Source: Novosphingobium subterraneum
Lineage (GTDB): Bacteria; Pseudomonadota; Alphaproteobacteria; Sphingomonadales; Sphingomonadaceae
Length of the DNA: 64,000 nt
Assembly (NCBI RefSeq): GCF_000807925.1
Contig: NZ_JRVC01000015.1
Location: 1 to 64,000, forward strand
Direction of reading: 5' to 3'
Positions 16,871 to 25,874 of the stretch are shown one piece after another. The notes beneath the pieces were generated by a model. It was not told the DNA's origin. It saw only the letters and a program-made list of their open reading frames with translations, and did not search any database. The translations under genes and the position numbers were made by a program. The stretch's first letter is position 1. Every line of letters begins with the position of its first letter.

Positions 16871-17791
16871 CTATCCTCCTCGCGCGCCTGGCACGCGCCG
16901 GACTGGAAGAGTCAGGCAGTGTATGCCGCCGCCGCAGCGGGTGAACTGCGAAACGTCAACTGTTACAACGTGATAGTCGCGGGCGCGGAGTCGTGAAACG
17001 GCCTCGTCGTCCTCACTGGCGATGATCTTCTTGCCACCCAGTGCAAGGATGTTGCAGCCGAGCTGCGGCACGCTGGCGGCTGGCATGTCGATAAGCGCAA
17101 TGCCAAGCTCGCGAAGCCGCGCAACAAAGCTTGCATCGAGCAGTTCGACACAGGCCAAGGCTTCGTCCGGGCTGACCATGCAGAACAGGGTGTCGAGATG
17201 GAGGTGGTCTGCATGGAACGGGCAGACCAGCACTTCCCAGCCGGCATCGTGGAACGGCGCGGCGAACTCCTCAAGCCCTTCGCGCGAAGTCCGCTCGCCC
17301 GAACTCCCGATCAGGAGGAGGCCCTCACGGGCAATGCAGATGTCTCCACCCTCGATCGTGCCCGTGGTGACGCGCGGCCAGTTAAGCCCCCAGGCTCTGA
17401 CGTGGCGCGCCAAAGCCTCGGTTTCGCCACGACGATGCGGCATGGCGGGGGCCGTCAGCATCGGTCCGAAAGGGGTCGCTACGGCGATGTCCCGGGTGAA
17501 GCACATATCCGGAAGGTCCGGTTCTGGCGTCACTAAGTGGCAGGTTACGCCGTTGCGGCGCAGGGCTGCACACAGTGCCTCATGCTGCCGCTTGGCCGCC
17601 GGCACATCGACCGCAAAGCCCTGCTCGAGATTGTCGCGTGTAACGGTGCAGCAAGGTACCGGCGCCAGATAGTCCGGCGGGCACAGGACGACGTCGGAAA
17701 GCAGGTCGGTCTCGCCACTGATGCGCCAGTCGAGAATGGTCGGCACGCTGTCGATTGCAGAGGTATATCGCGAAAGAAGATCGAGTTTCAT
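16871..17791 (-). CDS. DDAH / arginine-deiminase-superfamily hydrolase
   Basis: A 306-residue guanidino-modifying enzyme of the pentein fold, closest in layout to dimethylarginine dimethylaminohydrolase (DDAH), which releases dimethylamine and citrulline from methylated arginine. Expected landmarks are FTRD near residue 98-101, EGGD near 147, the catalytic His in HLHLDT near 198 and the nucleophile Cys near 292 in GGGIHCLTLPV. It is the last gene of the leftward amidase block, separated by 198 bases from the TetR gene, with a perfect 32-base palindrome between them. Both this enzyme and the neighbouring dimethylformamidase-like enzyme could release methylamines, which hints at a common theme. 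A plain amidinotransferase or arginine deiminase is the alternative. Confidence 0.82.
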   Translation of the reverse strand: MKLDLLSRYTSAIDSVPTILDWRISGETDLLSDVVLCPPDYLAPVPCCTVTRDNLEQGFAVDVPAAKRQHEALCAALRRNGVTCHLVTPEPDLPDMCFTRDIAVATPFGPMLTAPAMPHRRGETEALARHVRAWGLNWPRVTTGTIEGGDICIAREGLLLIGSSGERTSREGLEEFAAPFHDAGWEVLVCPFHADHLHLDTLFCMVSPDEALACVELLDASFVARLRELGIALIDMPAASVPQLGCNILALGGKKIIASEDDEAVSRLRARDYHVVTVDVSQFTRCGGGIHCLTLPVRRVPGARGG

Positions 17792-17930
17792 ATGTTCTCC
17801 TGGCTGGGAGAACGGTGGCCCTTGCCCGGTCGTTCCACTGTCTACCGCACGGATGGGCGCGGTCGGGCTATCTCGGCGGCCTTTTATCCGCCCACAGTTG
17901 CCAATTCACCGCTCATCGACGGCGCGCCAT

Positions 17931-17962
17931 TTTGGAATGTTTCCCCGGGGAAACATTCCAAA
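17931..17962. promoter_or_regulatory. Perfect 32-bp palindrome, candidate TetR operator
   Basis: The left half TTTGGAATGTTTCCCC is followed directly by its exact reverse complement, with no spacer. Each half contains its own smaller dyad (GGAA-TGT-TTCC and GGAA-ACA-TTCC), so two repressor dimers could bind side by side. It lies 139 bases upstream of the DDAH-like start and 27 bases past the TetR stop. It could instead be a bidirectional hairpin, but no T-run follows. Confidence 0.6.
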
Positions 17963-17989
17963 TAGGATGCACGGTTACCCCCTTCGGCG

Positions 17990-18661
17990 TCAGCGGGCCG
18001 GCGATTCGTCTGCATGGGCCTGGCTTGCGTGCAGGAAGGCATCGAGCGCGATCTCGGCAATCTCGGCGCGATCGTCCTGATAGGGTTTCCCATACCCGGC
18101 AAAGATGCTCATGCCTTCCATCGCCGAAGTGATGAAGATGCTGGTCAGGTCCACGCTTCGTTCGTGGGCGGCAGGGTAAGCGCAGCGGACGGCGGATACG
18201 ATGGCGGCGCGGGCCCTGTCGTACATCTCGTACATGCGGTCTGCCACGAACGGATCGTGGTTGGACAGCGCCCAGAGCTCCGGAAACAGCCGCGTGGTGC
18301 GCCGCGTGCCGATATCGTCCATGATGAGCCGGCACACGTCCATCAGGCGCGCAACAGGAGGGAGCTTCTGGTCGGCCATGATCTCGGCGAAGGCGTCCTC
18401 GTATCCACGGATGATCGCGTCGAACAAGGCAGAGACGAGGCTTTCGCGCGAGGGGAAGTGATAGGTCAGGTTACCCATGCGCAAGTTGCAGGCCGTGGCT
18501 ACGCCGCGCAGCGTAAGGGCGGCGTAGCCATGCTCAAGCAAAAGATCATGCGCCGCCTGCAGGATTACGCGGCGCGTCCGGTCTCCCTTGGCGTAACCGC
18601 CCATCCTGTCGGGCAGGGTCAACTGGGCGACGTGCAAGGGAGGGCCGGACCTTCGCGTCAT
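17990..18661 (-). CDS. TetR-family regulator of the amidase block
   Basis: A 223-residue TetR/AcrR-type regulator. The helix-turn-helix region is KGDRTRRVILQAAHDLLLEHG followed by TLRGVATACNLRMGNLTYHF, then FPSRESLVSALFDAII. The rest is a helical ligand/dimer domain with a long segment ending in ASQAHADESPAR. The start at 18661 is chosen because it overlaps the amidase large-subunit stop as ATGA; a longer upstream frame has no support. It is thus co-translated with the enzyme it likely regulates. The 32-bp palindrome just downstream is its most obvious candidate operator. The ligand could be the amide substrate or a product; nothing in the sequence says which. Confidence 0.9.
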   Translation of the reverse strand: MTRRSGPPLHVAQLTLPDRMGGYAKGDRTRRVILQAAHDLLLEHGYAALTLRGVATACNLRMGNLTYHFPSRESLVSALFDAIIRGYEDAFAEIMADQKLPPVARLMDVCRLIMDDIGTRRTTRLFPELWALSNHDPFVADRMYEMYDRARAAIVSAVRCAYPAAHERSVDLTSIFITSAMEGMSIFAGYGKPYQDDRAEIAEIALDAFLHASQAHADESPAR

Positions 18662-20934
18662 GTGCGTGGCAGAAACGGCGGGTCCGACGAGCGGAACGCA
18701 TCGAGCACGTTCGTCATGATGCGCGCGACGTTGTTCCGGCCGCCGTTGCATGGCAATGCCTGGCTCCACGCGATCGACCCGGCGGCAAACACTGCGCCGC
18801 CCTTGGCGTTGGCATAAAATGCAATATCGCCACGCACTTGCGGGTCCTGCGTGCCGCCCCTGCCGGGGAAGGCATAGGTGATGTCTTCGGACACCAGCGG
18901 GTAGTTGTCCGAGTGATTGAACGAGGACGCGACCAACAGGGTGTGCGGTGGCGTGCCCAGCGTGAGGTCGTAGCGGTCCATCTCGAGCCCGGAGGCGCCG
19001 CCGAGACCCAGCCCGAAGTTGCCGATCAGTTCATCGTGGCCCACGCCTTCGAACAGCCATGCCGCCTCGGGTTCGAAGGAGTCGGGCATGCGCTCGAACG
19101 GCTGGCTTTCGTCCATACCTTCGGTGGTAAAGCCCAGCGCGACGAGCTTCTGCGGCGGCCTTCCCCGCGCCCGCCACAGACCCGACCGGTCCCCCGTCGT
19201 CGCGAGATAGCCTTCGCCCGGCGCGGCCTGCCACGCCCGCGAGCCGGTATCGAGCTTGCGGACCTCGATGCACCACGGCTCCTCGTCACGCACTTCGGTG
19301 ACCCAGTAGAGGCCGTTGCCGCCGAGGTATCCGACGCGACCGCCACCGGCTACGTAGTCCTCGAGCGCATCGAGCATGCCCAGCGAGTAGTACTCGGGGT
19401 GAGTCCCGGTCAGCACCGCGCGGTAGGGTGCGATCAGCTCCAGGCCCTCGGCGGCGAGATCATGGTCGGTCACCACGTTGACTTCATAGCCCGCCGCGTC
19501 CAGCCACCAGATCAGCGAAAGGTCTGCCGGGAAAGCCCACGGCGCACCGATTGCCGGCATCCGGTACTTCGGGCGCATGTTCTGTATCGGCCTGCGCCAC
19601 GAGGAGTAGCACACGCCCGCGTAGTCCGAATGGACATCGTAAGTGGACAGACCGAAGGCTTCCTGCTGCTTCCAGGTGAGATCCGCTTCACTCACCACCG
19701 GCGTATTGGCGCAGATGGCCTGGGCAATCGGCGCCTCGAAACTGAGATGTTCGTTGGCGTAGGCCAGATACGTGAAGGTCGGCATAAGCACGGCCATGTC
19801 CGCGCGCGCCTTGTCCGGCCTCACGAAGAACGGCACGTGGTCTTCGCTGCCGTCCTTGGATACGCGCAGGGCATAGATGCCGCTCGGCAGATCGGGCGGG
19901 ATTTCGATCGAAACACTTGCCTGCCAGCCGCAATCGACAAGCGCATCGTCGTGGAATGCGATCCCGCCGTACTGATGCGGCGCGAGCCGGAAGCTGTCGT
20001 TGCGGCCGTCCCAGTTCCAGCCGGTCATGGCCCGGATCGGTCGGTTGATGCCGTGGGCATGGAGGCCATGGGGTCCGACGTCCCGGATCACGTCGCCGAT
20101 GCCTTTGTCTGTGTATCCCGCGGTCGTGTCCCAGTACGCCAGCAATCGCTCGGCGGCGGGCAGTTCGCCTGCGGCAAGGCTCGCAAGTTCATCATGCCCG
20201 GCCATCGCGTTGAGGATGCCGTGGCGGTCGATCTTGCCATTGTAGTGCGCCACGGCGCGGTCATCGCCGGTCAGCGCCGCAGCCAGCGTGAACTGCCCGC
20301 CACATGGCAGCACCGGCCGCTCCAGCTGTTCCGTGGCAGCAGCATCGAGATCGTAGCCGGGTGCCGGTCCGACGAGGCTGTTCCAGCGCGAGATCAGGCC
20401 CTTCTGCCAGATCAGCAGCTTGCCTGTCTCGTCCCAGCCACCGGCGACGAAATGCCAGGCGTGCGCTGCAACCGGCTTGGGGCAGACGATCTCGGCCGTT
20501 CCGGCTTCATCGCCAAGCCTGAGAGCAACCTGCCCGCCTTCGGTCAGGAGCAGCGCAAAACCCCGCTTCGTTGCCGGGTCCCACGTTCCGGCAATGATCT
20601 GTTCGCGTGCTCCGGGCATCGTCGGCTTGATGAAGGCGAAGAGGGTGGCCGAGGGCAGGGAAGCACTGAGCACTCCGTCAGGGTCCCGGGCCCTGGCCCA
20701 GCTGCCGAGCGGGACATACTGCGGCCCGACCGCCACGGTCCGGGGCAGCGTGACGCCGGTTACTTCCTTCTCGACGAAACCCGGCCCGAGCGGGTTGGTA
20801 TCGCCGTGCAGCAGCCGGACGAGACTGATCTCTGCCGTGCCTGGCGTGGCATCGTGCAGCATGAAATCGACACTGCCACCGCAGCGGGCGTTGAGCGGAT
20901 CAGCATAGCCGGTGAGGTTGCCGGGCGCGCTCAT
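18658..20934 (-). CDS. N,N-dimethylformamidase-like amidohydrolase, large subunit
   Basis: A 758-residue homologue of the dimethylformamidase (DMFase) large subunit, which is about 760 residues in Paracoccus and Alcaligenes. The N-terminal half has a LamG/concanavalin-type domain (about residues 60-260); the C-terminal half is the DMFase catalytic domain. The known enzyme uses a mononuclear iron held by two Tyr and one Glu (Tyr399, Tyr440, Glu521). Here Y392 in TYLAYANEH, Y432 in STYDVHSDY and E514 in TGTHPEYYS fall at nearly constant offsets, so the site appears intact. It overlaps the small subunit upstream and the TetR gene downstream as ATGA. The reaction would be amide hydrolysis to formate and an amine; the true substrate may be a natural formamide rather than DMF. 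Confidence 0.85.
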   Translation of the reverse strand: MSAPGNLTGYADPLNARCGGSVDFMLHDATPGTAEISLVRLLHGDTNPLGPGFVEKEVTGVTLPRTVAVGPQYVPLGSWARARDPDGVLSASLPSATLFAFIKPTMPGAREQIIAGTWDPATKRGFALLLTEGGQVALRLGDEAGTAEIVCPKPVAAHAWHFVAGGWDETGKLLIWQKGLISRWNSLVGPAPGYDLDAAATEQLERPVLPCGGQFTLAAALTGDDRAVAHYNGKIDRHGILNAMAGHDELASLAAGELPAAERLLAYWDTTAGYTDKGIGDVIRDVGPHGLHAHGINRPIRAMTGWNWDGRNDSFRLAPHQYGGIAFHDDALVDCGWQASVSIEIPPDLPSGIYALRVSKDGSEDHVPFFVRPDKARADMAVLMPTFTYLAYANEHLSFEAPIAQAICANTPVVSEADLTWKQQEAFGLSTYDVHSDYAGVCYSSWRRPIQNMRPKYRMPAIGAPWAFPADLSLIWWLDAAGYEVNVVTDHDLAAEGLELIAPYRAVLTGTHPEYYSLGMLDALEDYVAGGGRVGYLGGNGLYWVTEVRDEEPWCIEVRKLDTGSRAWQAAPGEGYLATTGDRSGLWRARGRPPQKLVALGFTTEGMDESQPFERMPDSFEPEAAWLFEGVGHDELIGNFGLGLGGASGLEMDRYDLTLGTPPHTLLVASSFNHSDNYPLVSEDITYAFPGRGGTQDPQVRGDIAFYANAKGGAVFAAGSIAWSQALPCNGGRNNVARIMTNVLDAFRSSDPPFLPRT

Positions 20935-21311
20935 GCCTCGTCCCCTGCAAGCTGTGCATTCAGGTCCGCGATCCGCTGGAGGAAGGCCGCGTGATGCGCC
21001 TCTGCGAGGCTGGTCGCGGGCTCGCCATCGATGATCGTGGCCGAGCCGCCGCGGACGCCGGGAAAGCGGATGAGGCGATAGACAGGTCGGGCAGGATCAG
21101 GCTGGAAGATTCCGACCTTGCCGGCAAGGCCGCCGCGCCGAAAGAAGTTGAGCACCCGCTCCAGAGCATCGCTGTGCTGGCCCAAAGGCTTGCGTCGATG
21201 CTCTTCGATCATTCTCTCGGTGATCGTCGTGGCGAGCTTCTGGGCAAGCCGACGGTCGAACATGAAAACGTAATCAGCCTGCCGGTCCCTGATGGCTTGT
21301 GGGTACTGCAT
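20931..21311 (-). CDS. N,N-dimethylformamidase-like amidohydrolase, small subunit
   Basis: A 126-residue protein matching the size (about 130 residues) and position of the DMFase small subunit, which packs on the large subunit. It opens MQYPQAIRDRQADYVFMFDR and contains RGGSATIIDGEPATSLAEAH near the C terminus, which fits the charged helical small subunit of that family. The start at 21311 is preferred over a longer Cys/Arg-rich upstream extension that looks non-coding. Its TGA overlaps the large-subunit ATG, so a 1:1 complex is translationally favoured. Assignment rests on length, gene order and general composition, plus the strong match of its partner. Confidence 0.78.
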   Translation of the reverse strand: MQYPQAIRDRQADYVFMFDRRLAQKLATTITERMIEEHRRKPLGQHSDALERVLNFFRRGGLAGKVGIFQPDPARPVYRLIRFPGVRGGSATIIDGEPATSLAEAHHAAFLQRIADLNAQLAGDEA

Positions 21312-21405
21312 GATTTCCTGCCTCCTTCGACGGCACGGCTTGGCTCTCGCGCAGGCTGGGCAGCCGCACGGGAGCACGTTGTCGGACTGGGGTGTGGCGC
21401 GAAGC

Positions 21406-22245
21406 CTAGTTCAGCGAGATCAGACCCATGTGCAGCGCCTTGGCGACGGCATGGGTCCGGTTCGCTGCCGCCAGCTTCTGGTTGATGCGTTTCAGATAGA
21501 CCCTGACCGTCTCGGCCGAGATATCGAGGATGGCCGCGATGTCCTCGATCGTCTTGCCGTAGGCAGACCAGACCAGGCACTGATGCTCGCGCGGGCTGAG
21601 CGCGATCTGGCCGGCAACCATCTGTTCTGTCGTGGCCCAGAGGTGGTTATCGAAGTAGTGCGCGACCATGGTCAGCAGCGCGGTCATTTCCTGGCGGCAG
21701 GCGTCCTGGGCGCTGCATTCGGTGCCCAGCGCCGTGAGAAAGGCGAACCGGCGGCCGTGGACATGGACTGGCACGGTAATCCCGTCCGTCAGGCCGAGAT
21801 CCGAGATATAATGCATGCAATCGCGCTGCGGTGCGGTCAGCAGGTCCGCGCTGTTCTGCACGTCGCTCCAGCGAACCGGGCGGCGGCTGTTGGCAGCCGA
21901 AAGGAAGTATGGATCGTGGCGGCTGTGCCGGTCCCATTGCCGGTCCCAGTTCGTCGGGAACGCCCGCACAAGGACAGGCACATTGCCACACTGCCCTCCA
22001 AGCGGTCCGCTTGACCACCCGTAGACAAACTGCTTCCAACCCAACGATTGTAGAAAGTCGTGAAGGACATCGAGACGCTCTTCCAGTCCGCTCGCTCGGT
22101 CGAGATCCTCGGTGAGACGCGCGAGCGGCCCCTCTTCCTGATCGACGACGTAACCGGATGAGACGATCGTTGGCTTCATGACGCGGCCGCTCCGTATGAT
22201 CGGAGGAGCCTCACGCAATTCGATACGGGGAGTCAAGGTGGCCAT
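21406..22245 (-). CDS. Orphan LuxR-type regulator with autoinducer-binding-like domain
   Basis: A 279-residue LuxR-family activator. The C-terminal GerE helix-turn-helix is complete: LSPREHQCLVWSAYGKTIED, then ISAETVRVYLKRINQKLAAANR. The N-terminal part looks like an autoinducer-binding domain (FVYGWSSG, HDPYFLSA with the conserved Asp-Pro, RPVRWSDV with the conserved Trp, then GLTDGITVPVHVHGRRFAFL). The Tyr that usually precedes the Asp-Pro is not obvious, so the ligand pocket may differ from acyl-homoserine-lactone receptors. No luxI synthase is nearby. The ATG at 22245 has GAGG six bases upstream; a TTG two codons earlier is the alternative. It lies between the broken TonB receptor and the amidase genes. 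Confidence 0.87.
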   Translation of the reverse strand: MATLTPRIELREAPPIIRSGRVMKPTIVSSGYVVDQEEGPLARLTEDLDRASGLEERLDVLHDFLQSLGWKQFVYGWSSGPLGGQCGNVPVLVRAFPTNWDRQWDRHSRHDPYFLSAANSRRPVRWSDVQNSADLLTAPQRDCMHYISDLGLTDGITVPVHVHGRRFAFLTALGTECSAQDACRQEMTALLTMVAHYFDNHLWATTEQMVAGQIALSPREHQCLVWSAYGKTIEDIAAILDISAETVRVYLKRINQKLAAANRTHAVAKALHMGLISLN

Positions 22246-22253
22246 TTCCAACC

Positions 22254-24528
22254 TCAGAATTTGAAGTTTGCGGCAAGTCCATAAGTCCGGGGTTGCCCGT
22301 AGATGTTGAGCACCCAGCCAAATCCGGGCAAGTCATTGACGTAGGTACGATATTGGGTGTCGGTAAGGTTGCGGGCGAACGCCGTGAGGCTCCACCGGTC
22401 GTCCTCGGCACCAATTCCGGCGCGCGCATTGACCAGCCAGAAACCCGGCTCAAGGCTGGAGGGAGAGTTGACCGTCTCGAAGAACTGCGACGAGCGCCAG
22501 TTACCGTCGGCTGCAAGGATCAGCTTCAGGCCGTTGCCGATGGCGGGCATGTAGCTGCCCTGCGCGGTGAAGGTCCAGCGCGGCGATTGCACGGTGCGGG
22601 CACCCTTGAGGCTGGCGCCGCCCGAAGTGATGTCGCTGTCGATCCTGGAGTCGAGCCAACCGAGCACCATGCCCACCGACAGGTCGTTGATGGGCCGCCA
22701 CTGCCAGTCAAGCTCCGCGCCCCAGGTGTTGATCGCGGCTGCGTTGATGGTCACCGGGATCGGCGAGGTTGCGCTGTCGACGTTGATGAAGCCATCGCGG
22801 AAGTCGTAGTGGAACACTGCGGCGTTGAGCTGCATGGTGCGATTGGCCAGGAGCGACTTGAACCCTGCCTCGTATGCGGTGATCTTTTCGGGGGCGAGCG
22901 AAGTCAGCGCAGACTGGGTGGCGGTGAACTCCGCATTGTAGGAGCCTGACCGGAAGCCCGTCGAAACGTTCGCATAAAGCATGAACTTGTCGAACATGCC
23001 GGACACGTCCGGCTTCCACTCGATGCCCAGCTTGAAGTTGGCGTCGTCGTCGGTGCGGCTGGTGTCGGCCTGGGCCAGGGTAGCGACGATCGTCGTCGGG
23101 GCCAGCGGATTGCCGCCAAGTCCGGTTCCGGCGAACGTGCCGCCCTTCAGGCCGACCTTCTCCCAGGAATAACGGACACCGGCGGTCAGGCTGAGATGAT
23201 CGGTCAGCTGGACGTCGTTGTGGAAGAACGCGGCGATCGCGTCGCTCGTCTGGGTGAAGGGGCTGTAGAATCCGGGTGCTGCGCCTCGCGCGATCTGCAG
23301 GTAATCGCCGTTGCGATAGGCGTCGCGCTCGTAATAGAGCCCGAGCACGTAGTTCCAGCGGCCCTGCCCGTTCGAGGTCAGCCGCAGCTCCGTGTTGAAC
23401 TGGCGGATCCGGTTGTAATAGTCGACGTCGATGGTGTTGACCGGGCTTCCGTCGGAGTCTTCGTGCTGGCGGCGGGTGAAGGTCTGATAGGACGTCAGCG
23501 AGGTCAGCGTCGCGCCGTCGAACTCGTGCTCATAGCGCACGGTTGCGCCGATCGAGCGGTTGCGGACGGTATGAGGCTGGTTGTTGTTCGAGGTGAACGG
23601 GTCGTTGTCGCCCGGAAACAGGCCGTCCGTGCCCCTGACGCAGCCGCTGTTGCCGCCCGTGGCACGCCCCGCCAGATAAGCGCCGCAGAACACCGGGGCA
23701 CCTGCCGCTACCGAAGCCGGGGTGAATACGCCGACGCCTTCGTAAGGCTGAAGCTCGCCGTTCTGCTGTCCGCCGAACACGGTCACCAGCACGCTGTCGG
23801 GCCCGCTTTCCCAAAGAAGCTGGCCACGCAGGGCCCCACTTCTTCTCGAAGCCTTCGCGCCGACCGAGCGTGAGATTGCGATAGGTCCCGCGGCCCTGGT
23901 CCGTGACCATGCCCGAAAGGCGCGCCGAGATCGTGCTGCTGAGCGGGCCGCTGACATAGCCTTCCGCGCGAAGCGTGCGGTAATTGTCGAACGAAACGGT
24001 GCCTCCGGCAGCGAGTTCGCTCGTCGGGCGGCGCGTGAAGAAGTTGACCGCGCCGCCAGTGGCGTTGCGCCCGAATAGCGTGCCTTGCGGACCCTTGAGC
24101 ACTTCCACGCGATCGATGTCGAACAGGAGGAGACCGCTCATGAAGGTCTTGGCGAGGTATCCCTCGTCGACGTTGATCGCGACCGGTGAATCGAGGTTGG
24201 CGGAGAATTCGTTGGTCCCGATCCCGCGGACGTTGAACGCAACCTGCCCGGCGCCGTAGTTCGCCTGGATATTGGGAACCAGCGAGGTCAGGTCGGTGAC
24301 GGAGCTGGAGCCGGCCTGGGCCAGGCTGTCGCCACTGACGACCGAAAGGGTGATCCCGACGTCCTGCACAGACTGCCTGCGCTTCTGAGCAGTGACGGTG
24401 ATTTCCTGGATCGTGCCGGAAGCTGCCTGGTCTTCAGCCTCCTCGGCATGGGCAGGAGCAACCAGCATCGACGATGCAAGCGCTGCCAGCGACAGTCCCC
24501 ACCTGCCAGCCACAGTTGTACCAACCAT
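22254..24528 (-). pseudogene. TonB-dependent receptor interrupted by a single-base frameshift
   Basis: A roughly 757-residue receptor split into two frames. The N-terminal part, from ATG 24528 (preceded by AAGGGGGG), has a signal peptide ending in APAHAEEA, a TonB-box-like EITVTAQKR and the plug motifs VLKGPQGTLFGRNATGGAVN and FNVRGIGTNEF. It runs in frame to GRREGFEKKWG, then shifts. The second frame resumes at ALRGQLLWESGPDSVLV and continues to the normal barrel end LAANFKF. The break is at a run of four C (four G on the coding strand) at 23834-23837; removing one G restores KKWALRGQLLWESG. It heads the leftward block with LuxR and the amidase genes. It may be a true pseudogene, a phase-variable gene or a sequencing error. 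Confidence 0.85.
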
Positions 24529-24663
24529 CTCATTCCCCCCTTGTGCCGAACCCGTCCCAAAGCTTGGCTCTGGAGGCAATGTTCTCACTTGGGCTGGATG
24601 TAACAATTCACCCGAAGCGGGGACAGCTGGGCGCTCATACTGCCTGTTGAGGTGATAAGTCTG

Positions 24664-25716
24664 TCAAGCGAAAGCGCTCCGCAAAGCAGCTACTTTCGAC
24701 TCATGGAAGTTCTTCGCCACCTGGGTTGAAGCAGCGATCCCGTCAAATCCATGGAACGCCCCAGGCACGACTTCCAGCCGGGTCGGAACGCCGGCAGCGA
24801 TCAGACGCTTGGCGTACATTATGTCCTCATCGACAAAAAGGTCGATAGCTCCGACGCCGATGAAGGTTGGCGGCAGGCCAGCCAGATCCGATCGGCGTGC
24901 TGGCACTGCCGCCACAGGAGCAGTATCCATGCCTGGCTCCATCCCCAGAAACGCACCCCACCCGAACCGGTTCTTGGCAGCAGTCCAGACAATCGTGCCG
25001 ATCGGAGCCTTTGGCGTCTCTACGGTTCCGGTGCGGTCATCCAGCATCGGGTATATCAAAACCTGTGCGACGATCGGGACCTTGCCGACATCACGCGCTT
25101 TGAGGGCCAACAGCGCTGCGTGCCCGCCGCCTGCGCTCTCGCCCATAACGGCGATCCTGCCTGCATCGACGCCAAGGGATGTCGCATTGTCGTAAAGCCA
25201 TTCGAGAGCTGCATAGTTGTCTGCAATGGATCCCTGATATCGTGTTTCCGGCGCGAGACGATAATCGACTGTGACGATCGTGCAGTCCAATTCCAAAGCC
25301 AGACGCTGCAGGTCAGCAACCATGCTGATAGCTGTGCCGCTGACAAAACCTCCGCCGTGCGTGTGAAGGATTGCCGGACGGCGTTTCGACGCGTCGCTGT
25401 TGACGACGTACACGGTGACCGCCGGGTGGCCCGTCAAACCAGGTACAGATTGTCTGGTCCAGGCGGGGGCTTGGAGGGGAGGCTGCGCCCATCCGCCCAT
25501 TGCCTTCCGGGTGAATGACAAGCTTTTTTCGGAAAGCTCGGGCATGGGTTCAAGCATGGCCATGAGTTGCTTGGCAAAGGGGCGCAGTTGAGGGTGAACG
25601 TAGGCAAATTCCTCTGGCTCGCTGGCACGCGCCAGTTCGCTCAGACCGCCCAGAAGGCAGCCCGCAGTTCCGATGGCAGCCAGCTTGAAGGACTCTCGCC
25701 GTGAAACTCGCTTCAC
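24664..25716 (-). CDS. HSL-family esterase, Tat-exported
   Basis: A 350-residue alpha/beta hydrolase of the hormone-sensitive-lipase (bacterial family IV) type. The oxyanion motif THGGGFVSG, nucleophile in GESAGGGHAA, acid in DLFVDEDIMYAK and His in PGAFHGFD are all present. The N terminus SRRESFKLAAIGTAGCLLGG is a twin-arginine signal, so the enzyme is exported. The start is GTG at 25716 with GGGAGAAG upstream. It lies downstream of a TonB receptor on the same strand with a hairpin-containing gap of 158 bases, so it may process an imported ester. Family IV enzymes act on short acyl and aryl esters; the substrate is unknown. Confidence 0.87.
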   Translation of the reverse strand: MKRVSRRESFKLAAIGTAGCLLGGLSELARASEPEEFAYVHPQLRPFAKQLMAMLEPMPELSEKSLSFTRKAMGGWAQPPLQAPAWTRQSVPGLTGHPAVTVYVVNSDASKRRPAILHTHGGGFVSGTAISMVADLQRLALELDCTIVTVDYRLAPETRYQGSIADNYAALEWLYDNATSLGVDAGRIAVMGESAGGGHAALLALKARDVGKVPIVAQVLIYPMLDDRTGTVETPKAPIGTIVWTAAKNRFGWGAFLGMEPGMDTAPVAAVPARRSDLAGLPPTFIGVGAIDLFVDEDIMYAKRLIAAGVPTRLEVVPGAFHGFDGIAASTQVAKNFHESKVAALRSAFA

Positions 25717-25821
25717 GATACTTCTCCCATACGTCGATCAGAATCTTACGAGTTTGCCCAAATTCGATACCAAGCCGAGTTCTGTCTGGCTTAGCCTCCA
25801 GTGTCTTAGCAGTTGCAAGGC

Positions 25822-25864
25822 GTCCCGCCTCGCTAACCTAGAAAGCGAGGCAGCAAGGCGGGAC
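25822..25864 (-). terminator. Inverted repeat after TonB receptor, possible terminator or attenuator
   Basis: Two overlapping stems are possible: GTCCCGCC (25822-25829) with GGCGGGAC (25857-25864), and GCCTCGCT (25827-25834) with AGCGAGGC (25844-25851). They share three bases, so they are mutually exclusive. They lie 11 bases past the receptor stop and before the esterase. No U-tract follows, so partial termination or mRNA protection is as likely as full termination. Confidence 0.45.
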
Positions 25865-25874
25865 CTGTAGCCTG

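Noticed and set aside
18838..20994. Long plus-strand frame antisense to the amidase large subunit
   Set aside because: No signature, compositional shadow; the minus strand has the DMFase family motifs.
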